From: Soehngenia sp035406565
GTDB lineage: Bacteria; Bacillota; Clostridia; Tissierellales; Tissierellaceae
Direction: 5' to 3'
Assembly: GCA_035406565.1 (NCBI GenBank)
Contig: DAONLG010000053.1
Span: 1-10,597 of the forward strand
DNA: 10,597 bases
Part shown: piece after piece, positions 7,063 to 10,597 of the stretch
Numbering within the stretch: position 1 is the stretch's first letter
Layout: the number at the start of each line of letters is the position of its first letter
The notes under the pieces: generated by a model
Databases searched by the model: none
The model's input: only the letters and a program-made list of their open reading frames with translations
What the model was told of the DNA's origin: nothing
Made by a program: the position numbers and the translations under genes

Positions 7063-9286
7063 AACTTGTACCTTCTTTAGAAAAGTAACTATAGAATTGT
7101 TGTATTTTTCTATCAAGGGATGAATACCTCTTTTCTATTTGATCGTTGTTTACCATCGTATGAATGTATCTTCTATCTCCGATCAAAACCACAAGTTCTT
7201 TGGCTCTTGTTATTCCCGTATAAAGTAAATTTCTGGTTAAAAGCATCTTAGGTCCAGATGTGATCGGCATGATAACAGCTCTGAATTCACTTCCTTGGGA
7301 TTTATGGATTGTTATAGCATATGATAAAGTTAATTGGTCAAGATCTTTAAAATCATATTCTACTTCTTTTTCAAAATCAAATAAGATCTTTATAATCTCA
7401 TTTTCATCATCTATATCTTTTATTATTCCAATATCCCCATTGTATATCCCTTCGCCTTCTTCTTTGCCTTCTTCTGTTGTTATTGTCCATTTCATCTGAT
7501 AATTGTTTTTTATTTGCATTACTTTATCGCCAATTCTAAAGCAAAAGTTTCCAAATATTTTTTGTGCTTTATTTTTATCAGCTGGGTTTAATGCATCTTG
7601 AAGTTTTTGATTTAAAGAAATTATTCCTACATCTCCTTTTTTCATTGGTGATAAAACTTGAATGTCATTTATTGGATCAAAGCCATAATATCTCGGTAAT
7701 CTCTCTACCACTAGCTCTTTTATCTCTTCTAAAACTTCTTTTGGTGAATTCTTTGTTATAAAGAAGAAATCTTTGTCTTTCTCATTTAAAATTGGCATTA
7801 ATCCATTATTTATCCTGTGCGCATTGACAATTATCATGCTTTCTTCATCTTGTCTAAAAATTTCATCTAACTTAACAACTTTGATTATGTTTGAATTGAT
7901 TATATCCCTTAATATGTTTCCTGCTCCAACCGATGGAAGTTGATCTATATCTCCCACTAATATAAGTCGTGTCCCAAGTTTTATGGCCTCCATTAAATTG
8001 TTCATAATTAAAATATCAACCATGGATGCTTCATCCACTATGATCAAATCACTTTCAATAGGATTTTCATCATCTCTTAAAAAGTTGAATCCATCATCAC
8101 CATATGATATTTCCAGCAATCTATGCAATGTCTTTGCTTCATAGCCAGTAGATTCCTTAATTCTCTTAGCTGCACGTCCAGTTGGTGCTGCTAATACAAA
8201 AGTTTTGTTTTCCTTTTGATAAATCTCGATTATAGCTTTTATAATAGTCGTCTTACCTGTCCCGGGCCCACCAGTCAAGACAACTACACCGGTATCTATA
8301 GAACTTTTAATAGCATCTCTTTGCTTTTTAGCAAATTTTATATTGAATTTTCTTTCAATATCATTTATTTCTTTTTCTACATCAATATCTATATCATCTA
8401 ATTTTATATTGCTTAATTCTACTAATTTTCTTGCTATATTATTTTCAAACGTATTGTATGGAGCATAGTAAACAATATCTTCTTCATCGATCTTCATCTT
8501 AACGAAATTATCAGCAAGCAACAAACTTTTTAGTTCATCTATAACTTTACCCTTTGGCACTTCAAGCAAATGCTCTGCTCTTTTTATTAACTCTTTCTCA
8601 GGCAAATAGGTATGTCCATCTGCTATTGCTTCATGCATAATATAGTTAAGTCCTGCCTTTATTCTGTAAGGTGAGTCCATTTCAATTCCTATTTTGTTTG
8701 CGATTTCATCTGATATCTTAAATCCTATTCCTCTTATATCTTCAATAAGTCTGTAAGGATTCTCTTTAATTAATCTGACTGTTTCACTGCCGTATTCTTT
8801 ATAGATTTTTAGTATTTGATTGGTTGAGATATTGTATTCTTTAAGTTCTACTACAATCTGCCTTATTTCTCTCTGTTCTTCAAAAGCTTTCATTATCTTT
8901 ATTAGTTTTTTCTCGCCAATTCCTTCCACTTCTAATAATCTTTGTGGATTATACTGAATTATATCCAATGAATCTTCCTTAAATCTGTCTACTATTTTCT
9001 TTGCAGTAGCTTTCCCAATATGAGGTATCAGTCCAGATGATAAATAGCTTTCTATTCCATTTAAAGTAGATGGTAATTTCTCCTTTAGGCTAGTAAATTC
9101 AAATTGTTCTCCAAATTTGTCATGATATATAAAATTTCCTTCTAACTCAACATATTGATCATTTTTTATGAAGAAAGTCTTGCCTACAAATGTCACTGGG
9201 CCATCTGATGTATTAAGCCTTCCAACAGTATATCCATTTTCTTCGTTTCTAAATATTATCTCTTCGACAGTGCCTTCTATGAGCAT
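7052..9286 (-). CDS. recD2: RecD2 family ATP-dependent 5'-3' DNA helicase
   Basis: This 744-residue superfamily 1B helicase works without RecB or RecC and acts in DNA repair and replication-fork maintenance. Residues 1-70 are a small N-terminal OB-like region (GTVEEIIFRNEENGYTV). Helix-hairpin-helix motifs follow at about 86-101 (GLIPHIGKATAKKI), 119-130 (EVEGIGEKKLIK) and 184-199 (DIRGIGFKISDEIA). Walker A is GGPGTGKTT (339-347), motif II is DEASMVD (418-424), and the late motifs are HKSQGSEF (661-668) and YTGITRAKE. All helicase motifs appear intact, and the length is close to that of B. subtilis RecD2. The ATG at 9284-9286 has GGAGGT five bases upstream. metK lies upstream with a strong terminator in between, so recD2 needs its own promoter or readthrough. 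comF is downstream and overlaps its end. Confidence 0.97.
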   Translation of the reverse strand: MLIEGTVEEIIFRNEENGYTVGRLNTSDGPVTFVGKTFFIKNDQYVELEGNFIYHDKFGEQFEFTSLKEKLPSTLNGIESYLSSGLIPHIGKATAKKIVDRFKEDSLDIIQYNPQRLLEVEGIGEKKLIKIMKAFEEQREIRQIVVELKEYNISTNQILKIYKEYGSETVRLIKENPYRLIEDIRGIGFKISDEIANKIGIEMDSPYRIKAGLNYIMHEAIADGHTYLPEKELIKRAEHLLEVPKGKVIDELKSLLLADNFVKMKIDEEDIVYYAPYNTFENNIARKLVELSNIKLDDIDIDVEKEINDIERKFNIKFAKKQRDAIKSSIDTGVVVLTGGPGTGKTTIIKAIIEIYQKENKTFVLAAPTGRAAKRIKESTGYEAKTLHRLLEISYGDDGFNFLRDDENPIESDLIIVDEASMVDILIMNNLMEAIKLGTRLILVGDIDQLPSVGAGNILRDIINSNIIKVVKLDEIFRQDEESMIIVNAHRINNGLMPILNEKDKDFFFITKNSPKEVLEEIKELVVERLPRYYGFDPINDIQVLSPMKKGDVGIISLNQKLQDALNPADKNKAQKIFGNFCFRIGDKVMQIKNNYQMKWTITTEEGKEEGEGIYNGDIGIIKDIDDENEIIKILFDFEKEVEYDFKDLDQLTLSYAITIHKSQGSEFRAVIMPITSGPKMLLTRNLLYTGITRAKELVVLIGDRRYIHTMVNNDQIEKRYSSLDRKIQQFYSYFSKEGTSYDR

Positions 9287-9319
9287 AATTTACCTCCATA
9301 TAAACCTCTACTACTATAT

Positions 9320-9325
9320 ATTATA
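9320..9325 (-). promoter_or_regulatory. Probable -10 of a recD2-comF promoter
   Basis: TATAAT on the minus strand lies 34 bases before the recD2 ATG and just past the metK terminator. A consensus -35 is not obvious, because the expected position falls in the terminator stem. GGAGGT (complement at 9292-9297) follows at good distance from the start codon. A separate promoter here would explain how recD2 and comF are expressed despite the terminator. Confidence 0.45.
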
Positions 9326-9337
9326 CAACAAAGACGA

Positions 9338-9371
9338 AAATAAATCCCTCTCAAAAGAGAGGGATTTATTT
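9338..9371 (-). terminator. Intrinsic terminator of metK
   Basis: A perfect 15-bp inverted repeat (9338-9352 with 9357-9371) is closed by a four-base loop. On the minus strand the lower stem and the bases after it read TTTATTTTCG, supplying the U-rich tail. Two bases of the metK TAA (9370-9372) lie inside the stem, so the hairpin begins at the stop codon. The length and perfect pairing suggest strong termination between metK and recD2. Confidence 0.88.
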
Positions 9372-10551
9372 AAAGAGCTTTTCTTAAAATTTCTGCTTTA
9401 TCAGTTTTTTCCCAGCTTAAGTCTAAATCAGTTCTTCCAAAATGTCCATAAGCAGCTACTTGCCTGTAAATTGGCCTTTTTAAATCCAAGTCCCTGATTA
9501 TTGCAGCAGGTCTTAAATCAAAATTTTCTTTAATAAGTTTCACTATTTCCTCGTCACTTATTTTACCTGTTCCAAATGTATCGACATTTACAGATAGTGG
9601 ATGTGCAATTCCAATAGCATATGCGACTGCAACTTCGCATTTGTCGGCAAGCCCAGCTGCAACTACATTTTTTGCTACATATCTAGCCATGTAGGAAGCT
9701 GACCTATCTACTTTTGTTGGATCTTTCCCAGAAAAAGCTCCACCGCCATGCCTTGCATATCCACCGTAAGTATCCACTATGATCTTTCTTCCAGTAAGCC
9801 CAGCGTCTCCCATTGGTCCGCCGATGACAAATCTCCCTGTTGGGTTTACATATATTTTAGTATTATCATCAATCATAGTAGGCGGTACTATTTCAGTTAT
9901 CACATGCTCAATTATATCTTCTCTAATTTGTTCTAATGTCACTGCTGGTGAATGCTGAGTGGAAACTACAATATTCTCAACTCTTACAGGTAAATCATCA
10001 TGATACTCTATAGTGACTTGAGTCTTTCCATCTGGTCTTAAATAATCAAGTGTGCCATTTTTCCTAACTTCTGCAAGTCTTCTTGCTAACCTATGGGCAA
10101 GTGAAATTGGCATAGGCATAAGTTCAGGTGTTTCATTACATGCATATCCAAACATCATGCCTTGATCTCCTGCACCTATTTTATCTAATTCATCATTTGA
10201 TAAATTTTCTTTCAATTCTAAAGCTTTATCAACTCCTAGCGCTATATCTGGTGATTGTTCATTTATAGATGTTAAAACTGCACATGTATCAGAATCGAAA
10301 CCATATTTAGCCCTAACATACCCTATTTCTTCTACGGTTTTTCTTGCTATTTTAGGTATATCTACATAGCAATCAGTAGTTATTTCTCCTGCTACTAATA
10401 TTAGCCCTGTTGATGCGATGGTTTCACATGCAACTCTAGCATTCGGGTCTTGCTTTAATATTTCATCTAATATCGCATCTGAAATCTGATCGCAGACTTT
10501 ATCTGGATGGCCTTCAGTTACAGATTCAGATGTAAAATACCATTTTTTCAT
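9370..10551 (-). CDS. metK: S-adenosylmethionine synthetase (methionine adenosyltransferase)
   Basis: This 393-residue enzyme makes S-adenosylmethionine from methionine and ATP in the cytoplasm and supplies most cellular methylation. It is full length. It shows the N-terminal FTSESVTEGHPDK (active-site His15), the GAGDQGMMFGYA hexapeptide region (126-137), and the GGGAFSGKDPTKVDRSA phosphate-binding loop (269-285). The ATG at 10549-10551 is preceded by GAGGAGGAATAAG, a strong ribosome binding site lying within the end of the upstream reading frame. Firmicute metK genes are often controlled by an S-box riboswitch in their leader. Here only one base separates metK from the preceding stop codon, so no riboswitch can lie directly before it. 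Control, if of this kind, would be upstream of the previous gene. A strong terminator follows. Confidence 0.98.
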   Translation of the reverse strand: MKKWYFTSESVTEGHPDKVCDQISDAILDEILKQDPNARVACETIASTGLILVAGEITTDCYVDIPKIARKTVEEIGYVRAKYGFDSDTCAVLTSINEQSPDIALGVDKALELKENLSNDELDKIGAGDQGMMFGYACNETPELMPMPISLAHRLARRLAEVRKNGTLDYLRPDGKTQVTIEYHDDLPVRVENIVVSTQHSPAVTLEQIREDIIEHVITEIVPPTMIDDNTKIYVNPTGRFVIGGPMGDAGLTGRKIIVDTYGGYARHGGGAFSGKDPTKVDRSASYMARYVAKNVVAAGLADKCEVAVAYAIGIAHPLSVNVDTFGTGKISDEEIVKLIKENFDLRPAAIIRDLDLKRPIYRQVAAYGHFGRTDLDLSWEKTDKAEILRKAL

Positions 10552-10552
10552 C

Positions 10553-10597
10553 TTATTCCTCCTCCTCGTTGTTTTCGCCGTCTTCTTTGCCAGACAG
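10553..10597 (-). CDS. C-terminal end of an upstream gene with an acidic tail (partial)
   Basis: The minus-strand frame from the right edge reads LSGKEDGENNEEEE and stops with TAA at 10553-10555, one base before the metK start. The acidic, disordered tail is typical of many protein C-termini. Its spacing to metK and the ribosome binding site inside it support a real upstream gene in one operon with metK. Only 14 residues are visible, so the family cannot be named. Base composition is noticeably richer in G and C than elsewhere in the window. Confidence 0.5.
   Translation of the reverse strand: MSGKEDGENNEEEE

Noticed and set aside
9310..9318. TAGTAGTAG on the minus strand upstream of recD2 as a DnaA-trio
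   Set aside because: No DnaA boxes lie near it, and in this AT-rich gap a three-unit repeat can arise by chance.
9168..9497. Plus-strand open frame across the recD2-metK gap
   Set aside because: It runs antisense through both genes and through the terminator hairpin, and has no family features.

Overview
The window looks like chromosomal DNA from a low-GC, anaerobic Firmicute. A relative of Clostridia/Tissierellia, such as a Peptoniphilaceae member, is a reasonable guess. The reasons are the strongly AT-rich sequence, AT-ending codons, clear GGAGG-type ribosome binding sites, short gaps between genes, and housekeeping proteins of Firmicute type (long-form HPF, RecD2, ComF, MetK). This placement rests on gene content and composition, not on a search.

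Layout. Positions 1-105 hold no convincing gene. They contain a short stem-loop and the intrinsic terminator of hpf. hpf (106-639, minus) encodes the long ribosome hibernation factor. The gap at 640-918 separates hpf from a rightward operon and carries six same-orientation DnaA-box-like nonamers (750-855), followed by an AT-rich promoter. The rightward block (919-6417) has four tightly packed genes: an aromatic-acid-exporter-type membrane protein, a 562-residue protein of unknown function, an S9 prolyl-oligopeptidase-type peptidase with an intact catalytic triad, and a YihY/BrkB-type membrane protein. The block ends directly against comF on the opposite strand. The minus-strand group is metK (10551-9370), a strong terminator, recD2 (9286-7052), and comF (7062-6418), whose start overlaps the end of recD2. 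An acidic C-terminal tail of another minus-strand gene ends one base before metK at the right edge.

How the parts fit. metK, recD2, comF and hpf lie on one strand in an order that, from memory, is common in Clostridia. The four plus-strand genes look like a block inserted between comF and hpf. The first three of these genes are spaced for coupled translation and probably share one promoter next to the DnaA-box cluster. No mobile element, CRISPR array, tRNA or rRNA gene was recognised. The two least explained items are the DnaA-box cluster beside genes unrelated to replication initiation and the 562-residue protein.
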